64,000 nt of DNA from STC-54 sp964504665 (GCA_964504665.1 CAZDEH010000001.1:28917-92916); one strand, 5' to 3'; shown: positions 51,437 through 60,312, counted from the first letter of the stretch. Notes: generated by a model from the letters alone, not told the origin. Numbers and translations are program-made.

Positions 51437-51933
51437 GCAAATTAGTCGATGACAGCGTAAAACAGGCAACTCATATACCAATGTTGGTCAAGACTTTTGA
51501 ATTGACCAGTGGAGATGTATTGGAACTCGGATCAGGTTTTTTCTCAACCACACTACTGCGATGGCTTTGCCAGATGCATAGAAGAACCCTTTACTCTTTT
51601 GAATCGAGTAATTTTTGGTATCAAAAAGCAATGGTTAGACCGGTACCATTTCATAAAGTAATTAAGATTGACAACTGGAATGAAGCAAAAATTGAAAAAC
51701 ATTGGGGAATGGTTCTAGTCGATCACTCTCCTGATGAAAGAAGATGGGTTGAGATTAAAAGATTAGCAAATTTGGCAGAATATATGATCATCCATGATAG
51801 TAATCTGTCGTACGTCAAGAAATATGGTTATGAGAAAATATGGGATTTATTTAAGTATCGCTATGATTATACTAAATTAAATCCGAATACCTCTGTTGTC
51901 AGCAATTTCCATGATTTAAAGGAGTACCGCTGA
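51433..51933 (+). CDS. Methyltransferase-like protein
   Basis: About 166 residues. SGDVLELGSGFFSTTLLRWL is a SAM-binding glycine loop, TLYSFESSNFWYQKA the acidic end of strand 2, and WGMVLVDHSPDERRWVEIKR the strand 4 region; IIHDSNLSYVKKYGYEK follows. Shorter than usual, missing the last strands of the fold. Likely a sugar or lipid O-methyltransferase. Confidence 0.7.
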   Translation: MSKLVDDSVKQATHIPMLVKTFELTSGDVLELGSGFFSTTLLRWLCQMHRRTLYSFESSNFWYQKAMVRPVPFHKVIKIDNWNEAKIEKHWGMVLVDHSPDERRWVEIKRLANLAEYMIIHDSNLSYVKKYGYEKIWDLFKYRYDYTKLNPNTSVVSNFHDLKEYR

Positions 51934-52242
51934 ATGGATATATTAATGCACGCTCAATTACTGGAAAAAACAGTGATGATAGATGGCAAAGAACAAAATG
52001 TTTATGGACTAGCCACTTTTAAAACCCGCCCCAGCAGATCCGGAATAGGTACACACTGCCTGAGGGCATTTGAAGATATAACCAGAAGAGATGGAAAATA
52101 CTGCATTGTCGGATCTTGCGATGATGAAGGAACTTTACAATTTTATTTAAAAGCAGGTTATTGCTATACAGGTAAATTCGAAGGTAAATTTCTATTTACA
52201 AGTATTCCGGTTAAATCACTGGTCGTGACGGAAAATTGGTAA
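51934..52242 (+). CDS. GNAT-like acetyltransferase, short
   Basis: 102 residues, starting directly after the preceding stop. TRPSRSGIGTHCLRAFEDI is the acetyl-CoA pyrophosphate-binding R-x-x-G-x-G loop and FYLKAGYCYTGKFEGKFLFT the C-terminal strand of GNAT enzymes. The N-terminal strands are shorter than usual. May acetylate an amino sugar made by the DegT-type aminotransferase of this island. Confidence 0.65.
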   Translation: MDILMHAQLLEKTVMIDGKEQNVYGLATFKTRPSRSGIGTHCLRAFEDITRRDGKYCIVGSCDDEGTLQFYLKAGYCYTGKFEGKFLFTSIPVKSLVVTENW

Positions 52243-52299
52243 GATATTCCAAAAAGCTTTATGCAATACCAGGATAGAGGCAAAATCTTTGAAGGTAAT

Positions 52300-52593
52300 T
52301 TACCCATACAACTGAATATGAGTTCCAAGGATATGAAAAGTAATTATTGTTTGGGTCTTACTTTCACGAACTCTAAATAATGCTCTCCAGTCCCCAGTTA
52401 CATCTAGACTGTTATATCCTGAATACTGCTCTTTTAAGAGGTGGTTTCTCAGCTGTGGGTAAAGGGGGTTATCCAAAAATAACTCAAGGGTTTCCCTGAA
52501 GGCAATCTTGATTTCCAGTGGTGCCGCTTTCCTTTGCTTATTAAACAACGATGTATACCTTATAAGCGGGGTAGTTTCATCTTTCATTTGCAA
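52300..52593 (-). CDS. YafQ/RelE-family toxin
   Basis: 97 residues. LIRYTSLFNKQRKAAPLEIK (N-terminal helix), NHLLKEQYSGYNSLDVTGDW (basic loop) and RALFRVRESKTQTIITFHIL then GTHIQLYG (catalytic His and C-terminal Tyr). A ribosome-dependent mRNA interferase. It overlaps its antitoxin by 17 bases. It faces against the island genes. Confidence 0.88.
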   Translation of the reverse strand: MQMKDETTPLIRYTSLFNKQRKAAPLEIKIAFRETLELFLDNPLYPQLRNHLLKEQYSGYNSLDVTGDWRALFRVRESKTQTIITFHILGTHIQLYG

Positions 52594-52867
52594 TTTCTTG
52601 GTCTAAGTAGCTGAGTGCTTCCTTACCTGTTTTAAATGTAGTAACTCTGCCTGCCTTAACATCTTCTTCGGATTGTTTTAAAGCATTGATCAGATATTTA
52701 TTCGGTACTTCATCATCTACACTAAATACGACTGTTTTGGTTCTCACAAAGTATTTTAAATAGTTATTTAATACAGTACTTAAACTAATACCCATTTTTT
52801 TAGCTACCATTTGGGCTTCTTGTTTAGTTTTTTCTTCTGCGGTGAAATTAATTACGGCTGATTGCAT
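52577..52867 (-). CDS. RelB/DinJ-family antitoxin
   Basis: 96 residues. INFTAEEKTKQEAQMVAKKM then GISLSTVLNNYLKYFVRTKT is the RelB/DinJ ribbon-helix-helix. The acidic tail wraps the toxin. AAGGAGGT lies 5 bases before the ATG, and the upstream DNA has inverted ATATAAG repeats (52885-52925) that could be its operator. Confidence 0.88.
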   Translation of the reverse strand: MQSAVINFTAEEKTKQEAQMVAKKMGISLSTVLNNYLKYFVRTKTVVFSVDDEVPNKYLINALKQSEEDVKAGRVTTFKTGKEALSYLDQEIANER

Positions 52868-52879
52868 AGTGACCTCCTT

Positions 52880-52925
52880 ATGTGTATATCTTATATAAGA
52901 ATACTACAACTCTTATATACTTCTG
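52880..52925 (-). promoter_or_regulatory. Operator-like inverted repeats of the YafQ/DinJ locus
   Basis: CTTATGTG, CTTATATAAG (a perfect palindrome) and CTTATATAC occur within 45 bases upstream of the antitoxin. These spaced half-sites fit binding by a ribbon-helix-helix repressor. Confidence 0.5.
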
Positions 52926-52985
52926 TCAAGTGTTTGTTTGTGACCTTGATAATTATTATGACAGATAGTATATTGGGCCAAGCGT

Positions 52986-54188
52986 ATGCAAGCTATACCA
53001 CAACCAATTGCCGATCAAAAATACAAAGGGAATGGAATTTATAAAGAAAAGAAATTGCCCTTTCTTAAAGAGCCGCAAGCACTAATCCCCAATTATAAAG
53101 TTCAAGTTCCACAGGAATCAATTGAGTTAGTTAATGAAGTATTAAAATCCGGCTGGATTGGGGGGGATGGTCCCAAAGTTAAAGAATTCGAGAAAAAAAT
53201 ATCTGAATTTATAGGTAACAAAAATGTTTTAGCTTTGAATAGCGGCACATCAGGACTCCAGTTAGCGCTGCGAATTGCCGGAGTTAAAGGAGGCGAGGTA
53301 ATTTCAACTCCTATGACATGTTTTGCTACAAATGCTGTAATTGTCCAAGAAGGAGCAGATATTGTTTGGGCAGACATAGATCCTGAAACCGGGAATATCG
53401 ATCCTTACGATATTGTCAAAAGAATAACCAAAAATACGCGGGCTATTATGATGGTCCATTGGGGAGGACACCCTTGTGAGATTGATAAAATAAATCAAAT
53501 TGCCAAAATCTTCAATCTACCGGTCATAGAAGATGCTGCCCAAGCTTTGGGATCGGAATATAATGGGAAAAAGATCGGGAACCATTCAGACTTTGTCGTC
53601 TTTAGTACTCAAGCCATAAAAATTTTAAATACTGCTGATGGAGGGATTTTAGTCACCAAAAGAAGAAACGATTGGGAAACAGCAAATCGTCTTCATTGGT
53701 ACGGAATAGATCGAGAAAAACGTATCAATGGTCCAACTTTCTGGCATTACCCAATTAAAGAAACAGGCAGTAAAATGCAAATGACGGATATTTCAGCCGC
53801 TCTTGGTTTAGGCCAAATTCCAAATATAGATTCCATATTAAAACACAGAAAAGAAATAGCAAAGATTTACGATGAGGCGATAGATAAGAGTAAAACCCTG
53901 AAATATCAAAAGGTAATCAAAGGGGCTGTCCCCAACTATTGGATATATACAGTCTTGACACCAGGACATGAATATAGGCTTAAGCTATATGAAAAGTTAA
54001 AGAAAATAGGAGTCAGGGGTGAAGAAGCGCACAGGAGAAATGATCTTTATCCGGTTTTTGATAAATACCGCACTGAAGAATTGCCTGGTGTGAAACAGTT
54101 TGATGAATCGGAAATAATTATCCCTGTTGGACAGTGGGTTCCGGAGGAAAAAGCTAAACAAATAGCTGAAATTTTAGCAAGTTTTTAA
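52986..54188 (+). CDS. DegT/DnrJ/EryC1-family sugar aminotransferase
   Basis: 400 residues, PLP-dependent. LNSGTSGLQLALRIAGVKGG (phosphate-binding), PVIEDAAQALGSEYNGKKIG (E-D-A-A-Q-A-x-G), and the lysine region FVVFSTQAIKILNTADGGIL, where the active-site Lys would be the one in A-I-K. NDLYPVFDKYR is near the end. Makes an amino sugar nucleotide from a keto sugar. The 60-residue N-terminal extension before VQVPQESIEL is longer than usual, so the start may be further in. Confidence 0.92.
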   Translation: MQAIPQPIADQKYKGNGIYKEKKLPFLKEPQALIPNYKVQVPQESIELVNEVLKSGWIGGDGPKVKEFEKKISEFIGNKNVLALNSGTSGLQLALRIAGVKGGEVISTPMTCFATNAVIVQEGADIVWADIDPETGNIDPYDIVKRITKNTRAIMMVHWGGHPCEIDKINQIAKIFNLPVIEDAAQALGSEYNGKKIGNHSDFVVFSTQAIKILNTADGGILVTKRRNDWETANRLHWYGIDREKRINGPTFWHYPIKETGSKMQMTDISAALGLGQIPNIDSILKHRKEIAKIYDEAIDKSKTLKYQKVIKGAVPNYWIYTVLTPGHEYRLKLYEKLKKIGVRGEEAHRRNDLYPVFDKYRTEELPGVKQFDESEIIIPVGQWVPEEKAKQIAEILASF

Positions 54189-54191
54189 CCT

Positions 54192-54956
54192 ATGAATAAA
54201 CCAACTTCAATTATAATCCTGACTATGGATTGTCTTGAATATACCAAGAAATGTCTTGCTAGTTTGGCTCTCTATACTGATAATTTTGAGTTAATTATGA
54301 TTGATAATGGAAGCAGCGCGGACACGATTGACTACCTGAAAGGATTAAAGTTTAAAAATCTGCAACTTGTCTTTAACGGTAAAAACATGGGTAGTCCTTA
54401 TGCTTGGGATCAGGGAATTAAAATTGCCAAACATGATTATATAGCCATTGTCGATAATGACGTACTTTTTACTCCCAACTGGCTTACCTATTTACAAAAA
54501 TGTTTTGTAGATAATCCTGATTGCGGGGCTTCCTCCCCCACCACCTGTTTTTGTGGCGGGAATCGGACTGATAAAAAGATAAAAAGGGCAAGATATACCA
54601 TGAGTCAGGATGATATAAATAATTATGCCAAGAGTCTTAAATTTGGATATATTGATTGCCAAATATACGGATTTGCTTTCTTAACCCATAAAAAAGTCAT
54701 TGAGAAGATAGGTGTTTTTGATTATAAGCGTTATGGTATCGGCACTTTTGAAGAAACAGACTTTTTTTGGAGAGCAGCGAAAGTAGGTTTCAAAACTTAT
54801 TGGGTAACACACTCTTACATCCATCATTATGGACACAGCACTTTTATAGAGAGTAACATTAACCTTGATAAAATCCATATAGAAAATAGGCAAAAGTTTG
54901 CTGACAGAACTGCTAATGATCCTAATTTATTCATAGAAAATGACGTAAAAGTATGA
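54192..54956 (+). CDS. GT2-family glycosyltransferase
   Basis: 254 residues. SIIILTMDCLEYTKKCLASL, FELIMIDNGSSADTIDYLKG and the metal site DYIAIVDNDVLFTPNWL (D-N-D). Acceptor half with FAFLTHKKVIEKIGVFDYKR and GTFEETDFFWRAAKVGFKTY. Rhamnosyltransferase-like arrangement. Three bases after the aminotransferase. Confidence 0.9.
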   Translation: MNKPTSIIILTMDCLEYTKKCLASLALYTDNFELIMIDNGSSADTIDYLKGLKFKNLQLVFNGKNMGSPYAWDQGIKIAKHDYIAIVDNDVLFTPNWLTYLQKCFVDNPDCGASSPTTCFCGGNRTDKKIKRARYTMSQDDINNYAKSLKFGYIDCQIYGFAFLTHKKVIEKIGVFDYKRYGIGTFEETDFFWRAAKVGFKTYWVTHSYIHHYGHSTFIESNINLDKIHIENRQKFADRTANDPNLFIENDVKV

Positions 54957-54986
54957 ATAAGGAGTACAAAAAATACTCAATAATTT

Positions 54987-55610
54987 ATGATTAATCAAAA
55001 ACAACTTTGGGAAAATTTAGCTCAAAAAAATTCTAAATACTACATTAATTCCGACAAAGGAAGGAGAATAACAGAAGAACAGTTCAGGGAAAGCGGTGAG
55101 AGTGCCTATAAACTCCACATCTCTGGGGATAAATTAATACAAGACAAAGAGAGTATTTTGGATTTTGGTTGTGGGACCGGCAGACTTACTGAATTTATGG
55201 CTAAAGACTTCAAAAGAGTGGCTGGTTTGGATATTTCGAGTACAATGATTACTCAAGCAAAAACACGACTTGCAGACTTAAAAAATATTGAATTCCTGGA
55301 AACTGACGGCAGAACTATTCCCCTACCCAATCAGTCTGTTGATCTGGTATTTTCTTATTTGGTTTTCCAGCATATAAAAACAAGGCTCATGGTAAAAAAT
55401 ACTTTTAAAGAAATTCACAGGATTCTTAATCCTAAGGGGATTTTTAAAGTTCTGCTCAGGTCGGACAAACAGAAAGACATGAGCCGCTGGTGGAGCGGAG
55501 TGGAATTTAACGAAGACTCAATTAAAAAGATATACAATGAAATGGGGTTTACGCTATTAAAAATAGAATACCAAGACCGATATGCTTTCTGGTTGTGGCT
55601 ACAAAAATGA
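54987..55610 (+). CDS. SAM-dependent methyltransferase (Methyltransf_11)
   Basis: 207 residues. SILDFGCGTGRLTEFMAKDF, VAGLDISSTMITQAKTRL and VDLVFSYLVFQHIKTR are motifs I, II and IV of class I methyltransferases. Coupled to the next gene by ATGA. Confidence 0.9.
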   Translation: MINQKQLWENLAQKNSKYYINSDKGRRITEEQFRESGESAYKLHISGDKLIQDKESILDFGCGTGRLTEFMAKDFKRVAGLDISSTMITQAKTRLADLKNIEFLETDGRTIPLPNQSVDLVFSYLVFQHIKTRLMVKNTFKEIHRILNPKGIFKVLLRSDKQKDMSRWWSGVEFNEDSIKKIYNEMGFTLLKIEYQDRYAFWLWLQK

Positions 55611-56383
55611 ATGATTTATTGTTCAAACGTAATACTGCAACCGTTGAGGTTGCAGATGAAGTTTCTACGCGCGGAGCGAGTACTTGCCGAAGGCGAGAAC
55701 AAGAAGATACCCCAACCGTAAGGTCGCGGGTAGATTCATTAACAGCAAAGTGGGAGAGAGGTAAAAATAATACGCTCCATTTTTATAGAAAGAAATTGCC
55801 GTGGAAAAGCAGGGAATTTAACCGCAAGTTATATTTACCCGATTATTTTAGGACTATGATCGGAGATAACAAAGAAGTGGCCATTGCTGAAATAGGCGCC
55901 GGTATGTTTTGCACCATAGGTTCACTTTGGAAAAGCGCCAAAGTTACAGTCTATCCTTCAGACGCTCTGGCCGTGGAATTTAATCAGATACTAAAAGACA
56001 ATAACGTTACACCGCTGATACCTATCGAGAAACAGGATATGGAGAATTTAACTTACTCTGACAATTTCTTTGATATCGTCCATTGTTGTAATGCCCTGGA
56101 TCATTGTACTAACCCCCTCAAAGCGCTTAAAGAAATGTACCGTGTTTGTAAACCCGGCGGCTATATCTACCTTCGTCATTTTGTTAATGTTGGCGAAAAC
56201 GAAAAATATGCCGGGCTGCATATGTGGAATCTGAATATTGAGGGCAAAAATAATTGTCTACTATGGAACCAATCAGAAAGATTTTTACTTTCTGACCACT
56301 TTAATAGATTCAACACTGTTTTGAAAAAGGAACTGGATTATGAAACGGATGATATGGTTGTGTCAATTCTACACAAAGCATAA
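55607..56383 (+). CDS. SAM-dependent methyltransferase with repeat-derived N-terminus
   Basis: 258 residues. EVAIAEIGAGMFCTIGSLWK, KVTVYPSDALAVEFNQILKD and FFDIVHCCNALDHCTNPLKA form the SAM-binding core. Residues about 9-45 (EVADEVSTRGASTCRRREQE...) are encoded by a GC-rich block at 55640-55738 that looks like a family B repeat element and are unlike the rest of the protein. Confidence 0.85.
   Translation: MNDLLFKRNTATVEVADEVSTRGASTCRRREQEDTPTVRSRVDSLTAKWERGKNNTLHFYRKKLPWKSREFNRKLYLPDYFRTMIGDNKEVAIAEIGAGMFCTIGSLWKSAKVTVYPSDALAVEFNQILKDNNVTPLIPIEKQDMENLTYSDNFFDIVHCCNALDHCTNPLKALKEMYRVCKPGGYIYLRHFVNVGENEKYAGLHMWNLNIEGKNNCLLWNQSERFLLSDHFNRFNTVLKKELDYETDDMVVSILHKA
55640..55738 (+). repeat. GC-rich in-frame insert in methyltransferase N-terminus (family B)
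   Basis: Words CAACCGTTGAGGTTG (an inverted repeat) and TCTACGCGCGGAGCGAGTAC, CCGAAGGCGAGAAC, CCCAACCGTAAGGTCGCGGG. It stands out against an AT-rich background and keeps the frame open for about 33 codons. Confidence 0.6.
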
Positions 56384-56389
56384 AAAACT

Positions 56390-57307
56390 ATGATGAAAAA
56401 GTTAGTAAAAATGAATGTACTGGTAACAGGAGGTGCGGGATTTATTGGTTCCCATTTAACTGAACGTCTTTTACAAGAAGGTTGCCGGATCACCGTTATT
56501 GATGATCTTTCGGAAGGAAAATGGGAAAATCTACCTAAACATCGGAGTTTAATAAAACACGAGGGTTCGATCCTTGATGATGTATCTAGTCTTGTAAAAG
56601 GAAAAGAAGTAATCTTCCATTTGGCTGCCCTCCCCCGCCTGAAAAGATCAATTGATCAACCGAAGCAAACACACGAAGTGAATGTTAACGGTACCTTAAA
56701 TCTGCTGCTGGCAGCCAAAGAAAATAAAGTTAAGAGATTTGTTTTCGCTTCCAGCTCTTCCATCTACGGCAATCAAAAATCCCTCCCTTTCCACGAGAAT
56801 ATGAAACCAAATCCCCTTGTACCGTATTCACTGCATAAACTGGTGGGGGAGGAATATTGCAAAATGTTTTCTGATCTTTGGGGTTTGGGGACCATTTCAC
56901 TCCGCTATTTTAATGTTTACGGACCAAGAATGAATCCTGATAACCCTTATGCCAATTTACTTCCCAAATTCATAAAACTGATGTCACAAAATAAACCGCC
57001 AGTTATCAACGGCGATGGCACGCATTCCCGCGACTTTACGCATATCTCGGATGTAGTCGAAGCTACACTTTTAGCAGCTGAGTCTAATTTAACCGGAGAG
57101 GTTTTTAATATCGGTTTTGGTGAACGTATTTCGGTCAATAAAATAGTTAAAATACTCAATCAAATAATGTCTAAACAAATAAAACCTACCCACGGACCAG
57201 CAGTCGTTGAACCAAAAACAACCCTGGCATCTAATCTTAAAGCCCAGAATATGCTAAAATGGAAGCCGAAAACGAGTTTTGCAGAAGGAATTAAAACAAT
57301 GCTATGA
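56390..57307 (+). CDS. NAD-dependent nucleotide-sugar epimerase/dehydratase
   Basis: 305 residues, extended SDR fold: NVLVTGGAGFIGSHLTERLL (NAD site), VIFHLAALPRLKRSIDQP, catalytic FASSSSIYGNQ and PYSLHKLVGEEYC (Tyr-x3-Lys written as YSLHK), then RYFNVYGPRMNP. UDP-glucose 4-epimerase-like group. Supplies an activated sugar for the island. Two in-frame ATGs lie downstream (56393, 56411). Overlaps the next gene as ATGA. Confidence 0.93.
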   Translation: MMKKLVKMNVLVTGGAGFIGSHLTERLLQEGCRITVIDDLSEGKWENLPKHRSLIKHEGSILDDVSSLVKGKEVIFHLAALPRLKRSIDQPKQTHEVNVNGTLNLLLAAKENKVKRFVFASSSSIYGNQKSLPFHENMKPNPLVPYSLHKLVGEEYCKMFSDLWGLGTISLRYFNVYGPRMNPDNPYANLLPKFIKLMSQNKPPVINGDGTHSRDFTHISDVVEATLLAAESNLTGEVFNIGFGERISVNKIVKILNQIMSKQIKPTHGPAVVEPKTTLASNLKAQNMLKWKPKTSFAEGIKTML

Positions 57308-59052
57308 CAACATACGATCTGAGTATCCTAATCCCCAGCCGTAACGAAATGTTTTTAGCTAAAACTATTGAAAATATTTTAGAAAATATTGAAGGCAATA
57401 CAGAAATTATTGCGGTATTGGACGGCGTGTGGGCAGAGCCCCCGATTCCCCAACATGAACGGGTAACTGTCATCTATCACGACCAAAGTATTGGTCAACG
57501 GGCGGCAACTAATGAAGCTGCCAAATTATCTAAAGCTAAATACGTCATGAAGTGTGACGCACATTGTGCATTTGATAAAGGATTCGATGTAAAAATGATG
57601 CAGGAGATGCACGACAACTGGACAATGGTTCCCACAATGAAAAATCTGCATGCTTTTGATTGGGTTTGCCCGGAGGGACACAGAAGATATCAGGGTCCGA
57701 GCGGACCGTGCTTAGAATGCGGCAAAGACACAGAAAAGGATGTTGTCTGGATTGCCAAAAAAAGTCCAAATAGCGTTTCTTATTGTTTTGACTCTACTCC
57801 CCACTTTCAATATTTTGGTGAGTATGCCAAGCGCCCTGAAGGACAGGGTGATATAACAGAAACAATGTCACTGCAAGGATCATGTTGGATGCTGACCCGC
57901 GATAAATATTTAGAGCTTGATGTCTGTGATGAAAATTTCGGCAGTTGGGGTTCCCAGGGAATTGAAGTAGCAGTAAAAACCTGGCTCTCTGGAGGTAAGG
58001 TGATGGTAAATAAAAAAACCTGGTACGCCCATATGTTTCGGACCCAGGGCGGAGATTTCGGTTTCCCCTACCCTTTAAGTGGCAGGCAGACGGAACAAGC
58101 TAAAAGTTATGCGCGGGATTTGTTTTTCAACAACAAATGGGATAAGCAAATCCGTCCACTTTCATGGTTAGTCGAAAGATTTTGGCCGGTTAAAGGTTGG
58201 ACAGAAGAAGATTTAAAAAAACTGAAACAAAATAAATTTGAGTTTTCTGATAAAGTGGCAAAGACGAAGCCCGCAGAGAGTGAACCAACCCCTGCTTCGC
58301 CTGACGATAGGCAAGGCGAGTCGATGGAATCGGGACCAGTGGAAGAAAAAGGGTCTATTGGAAAAGGACCCACCAAAGGCATTATTTACTATACTGATAA
58401 TCAACTGAAAACAAGCATTGCTGCCAGAGTGCGCAGACAGTTAGCTAAAAGTGGCCTGCCGATAGTGAGTGCTTCCCTCAAACCGATGGATTTTGGAACC
58501 AATGTATATTTACCACTCGAAAGGGGGTATTTAACAATGTTTAAACAAATTCTGGCGGCTCTTGAGGCAAGCCAAGCTGAGGTTGTATTTTTCTGTGAGC
58601 ATGATATTTTTTATCATCCAACGCACTTCGAGTTTACTCCGCCTAAAAAGAAAGTTTGGTATTATAACGAAAATGTTTGGAAGCTGGATACCAAATCTGG
58701 ACACGCACTTCACTATGACTGTAGGCAGGTAAGTGGAATAGCTGTCTACCGGGAAACTGCCCTAAAGCATTACCGAAAAAGAGTGGCTTTGATTGAAAAA
58801 AATGGGTTTAGTATGAAGATGGGGTTTGAACCAGGCACTCACCACCGACACGAAAGAGTGGATGATTCGGTATCAGAAGGGTGGAAATCAGAGTTTCCCA
58901 ACATAGATATAAGACATGATAATAATTTATCTCCCACAAGATGGAAAAAAGAAGAATTTAAAAACCAAAAGTTTACTAAAGGGTGGATTGAATCAGATAC
59001 AGAAATCCCCGGATGGGGAAAAACAAAAGATTTGGTAGATAAATTTAATTAA
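57304..59052 (+). CDS. Two-domain glycosyltransferase (GT2 plus new-family domain)
   Basis: 582 residues. Domain 1 (1-305) is GT2: LSILIPSRNEMFLAKTIENI, DGVWAEPP, KYVMKCDAHCAFD, SLQGSCWMLTRDKYLELDV, and includes a possible zinc knuckle CPEGHRRY...CLECG. A linker at about 309-357 contains a repeat-derived stretch (TPASPDDRQGESMESG). Domain 2 (358-582) is the new glycosyltransferase-like family: GIIYYTDNQLKTSIAARV, IVSASLKPMDFGTNVYLPLE, FKQILAALEASQAEVVFFCE, HDIFYHPTHFEFTPP. Its last 120 bases are duplicated at 60437-60570. Confidence 0.85.
   Translation: MTTYDLSILIPSRNEMFLAKTIENILENIEGNTEIIAVLDGVWAEPPIPQHERVTVIYHDQSIGQRAATNEAAKLSKAKYVMKCDAHCAFDKGFDVKMMQEMHDNWTMVPTMKNLHAFDWVCPEGHRRYQGPSGPCLECGKDTEKDVVWIAKKSPNSVSYCFDSTPHFQYFGEYAKRPEGQGDITETMSLQGSCWMLTRDKYLELDVCDENFGSWGSQGIEVAVKTWLSGGKVMVNKKTWYAHMFRTQGGDFGFPYPLSGRQTEQAKSYARDLFFNNKWDKQIRPLSWLVERFWPVKGWTEEDLKKLKQNKFEFSDKVAKTKPAESEPTPASPDDRQGESMESGPVEEKGSIGKGPTKGIIYYTDNQLKTSIAARVRRQLAKSGLPIVSASLKPMDFGTNVYLPLERGYLTMFKQILAALEASQAEVVFFCEHDIFYHPTHFEFTPPKKKVWYYNENVWKLDTKSGHALHYDCRQVSGIAVYRETALKHYRKRVALIEKNGFSMKMGFEPGTHHRHERVDDSVSEGWKSEFPNIDIRHDNNLSPTRWKKEEFKNQKFTKGWIESDTEIPGWGKTKDLVDKFN
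58265..58335 (+). repeat. In-frame repeat insert in the glycosyltransferase linker (family B)
   Basis: GCTTCGCCTGACGATAGGCA then AGGCGAGTCGATGG. TTCGCCT and AGGCGA words form an imperfect inverted repeat; shared with the blocks in fic and polA. Confidence 0.5.
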
Positions 59053-59118
59053 ACCGTTCCAGGTCCTTGCAAGCGGTTTAATTGAGAAGATACAATGAAC
59101 CTATAATTGCAGATGACT

Positions 59119-60312
59119 TTAAAATAACCCCAGATCATATGGATATATTAATTTTTTCGATCCTTTATCAATTCTATCCAAACTTACTACCTGACAATCG
59201 ATTATCCCCAATTTAAGGGCTGTTCTTTGTAATTTCTTCACATCAAATCCTCCGCCCCTGATTTTTACCTCTAAAGCCGTTTTTCCTTCCAGGATAAAAT
59301 CAATTTCCGCTCCGCTTTTTTTCTGATAATATCCGATATTCTCCCTAAATTGTCCTAATTTACCCTTCATAGATAACCTTGTAAACAATTGATTAAACAC
59401 CTTATTTTCAAACAATTGCCCCCTTGATACTTGCGCCACCCTGTTTAAAATACCAGTATCTCCAAAATAAATCTTTGGCATGTGTTTTATCTGTACATCT
59501 TTTGAACCGGAAATTGGCCTCAAATAATGAATCAGGTATGTTTGTTCAAAAAAATCCAGATAGCCGGAGACAGTTTGGCGCGATACTCCCAAACTCTCTG
59601 CCAGCTTACTTATTTCCGGCTTTGATCCCACCCTGGAAGACAACAAAAACAATAAATCCTTTAACTTCTGATTATCCCGAAAATTAGCAAGCGTCTGCAC
59701 ATCAAGCTTAAAATAAGATCCCAATATGTCATCCAGTCGAAGTAATTTTTCCTCTGCCGACTCCGCCAGAACTACTCCTGGAAACCCACCATACACCAGA
59801 TACTCTTCATACCATGCCGACAACAACTCGTATCCGGCGATCGGTTTAACCGTTACCTCTTTAAAATGCAGAAACTCTTCAAAATCCAGGGGGTATAACT
59901 CAAACAGAAACTTTCTCCCGGCCATGCTTTCTGAAAACCAATTTTTCAAATAAAAGCTGCTTGAACCGGTTAAATAAAACTTAATCTCATTATGGTCATA
60001 CAGGTATTTAACTACGGAAGGCAAGTTCCTGACACTTTGTATTTCATCTAAAAACACATATGCCTTACTGTTAAAATCAATACCTAACCTTCCTAAAAAT
60101 GCCTTAATATTGTCATAGTTTTCATCGCTAAAAGCCCTTTGGTTTACCGGACTCTCCATGTCCAGAAAAACCTTATTTTTTGTGGCTAACTGATCATAAA
60201 TGTGCTTTAAGAGAACTGTCTTGCCAACCCGCCTAAACCCGGTCACTACTATTGCCTCACGGACATCTGAGTGTTTAATCAAAATATCCAGAAGCTTGCG
60301 TTTTTTGTACAT
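59119..60312 (-). CDS. AAA ATPase with DUF4143 domain
   Basis: 397 residues. AAA_14 module: Walker A VTGFRRVGKTVLLKHIYDQL, Walker B KAYVFLDEIQSVRNLPSVVK, sensor YLTGSSSFYLKN. C-terminal DUF4143 with a winged helix (AESLGVSRQTVSGYLDFFEQ) and a nuclease-like IGYYQKKSGAEIDFILEGKT then ALEVKI (PD-(D/E)XK-type E-x-K strand). Such mobile ATPases are widespread in bacteria and archaea, function unclear. It stands alone, opposite to the island, between the 3' end of the glycosyltransferase gene and a copy of that end. Confidence 0.92.
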   Translation of the reverse strand: MYKKRKLLDILIKHSDVREAIVVTGFRRVGKTVLLKHIYDQLATKNKVFLDMESPVNQRAFSDENYDNIKAFLGRLGIDFNSKAYVFLDEIQSVRNLPSVVKYLYDHNEIKFYLTGSSSFYLKNWFSESMAGRKFLFELYPLDFEEFLHFKEVTVKPIAGYELLSAWYEEYLVYGGFPGVVLAESAEEKLLRLDDILGSYFKLDVQTLANFRDNQKLKDLLFLLSSRVGSKPEISKLAESLGVSRQTVSGYLDFFEQTYLIHYLRPISGSKDVQIKHMPKIYFGDTGILNRVAQVSRGQLFENKVFNQLFTRLSMKGKLGQFRENIGYYQKKSGAEIDFILEGKTALEVKIRGGGFDVKKLQRTALKLGIIDCQVVSLDRIDKGSKKLIYPYDLGLF

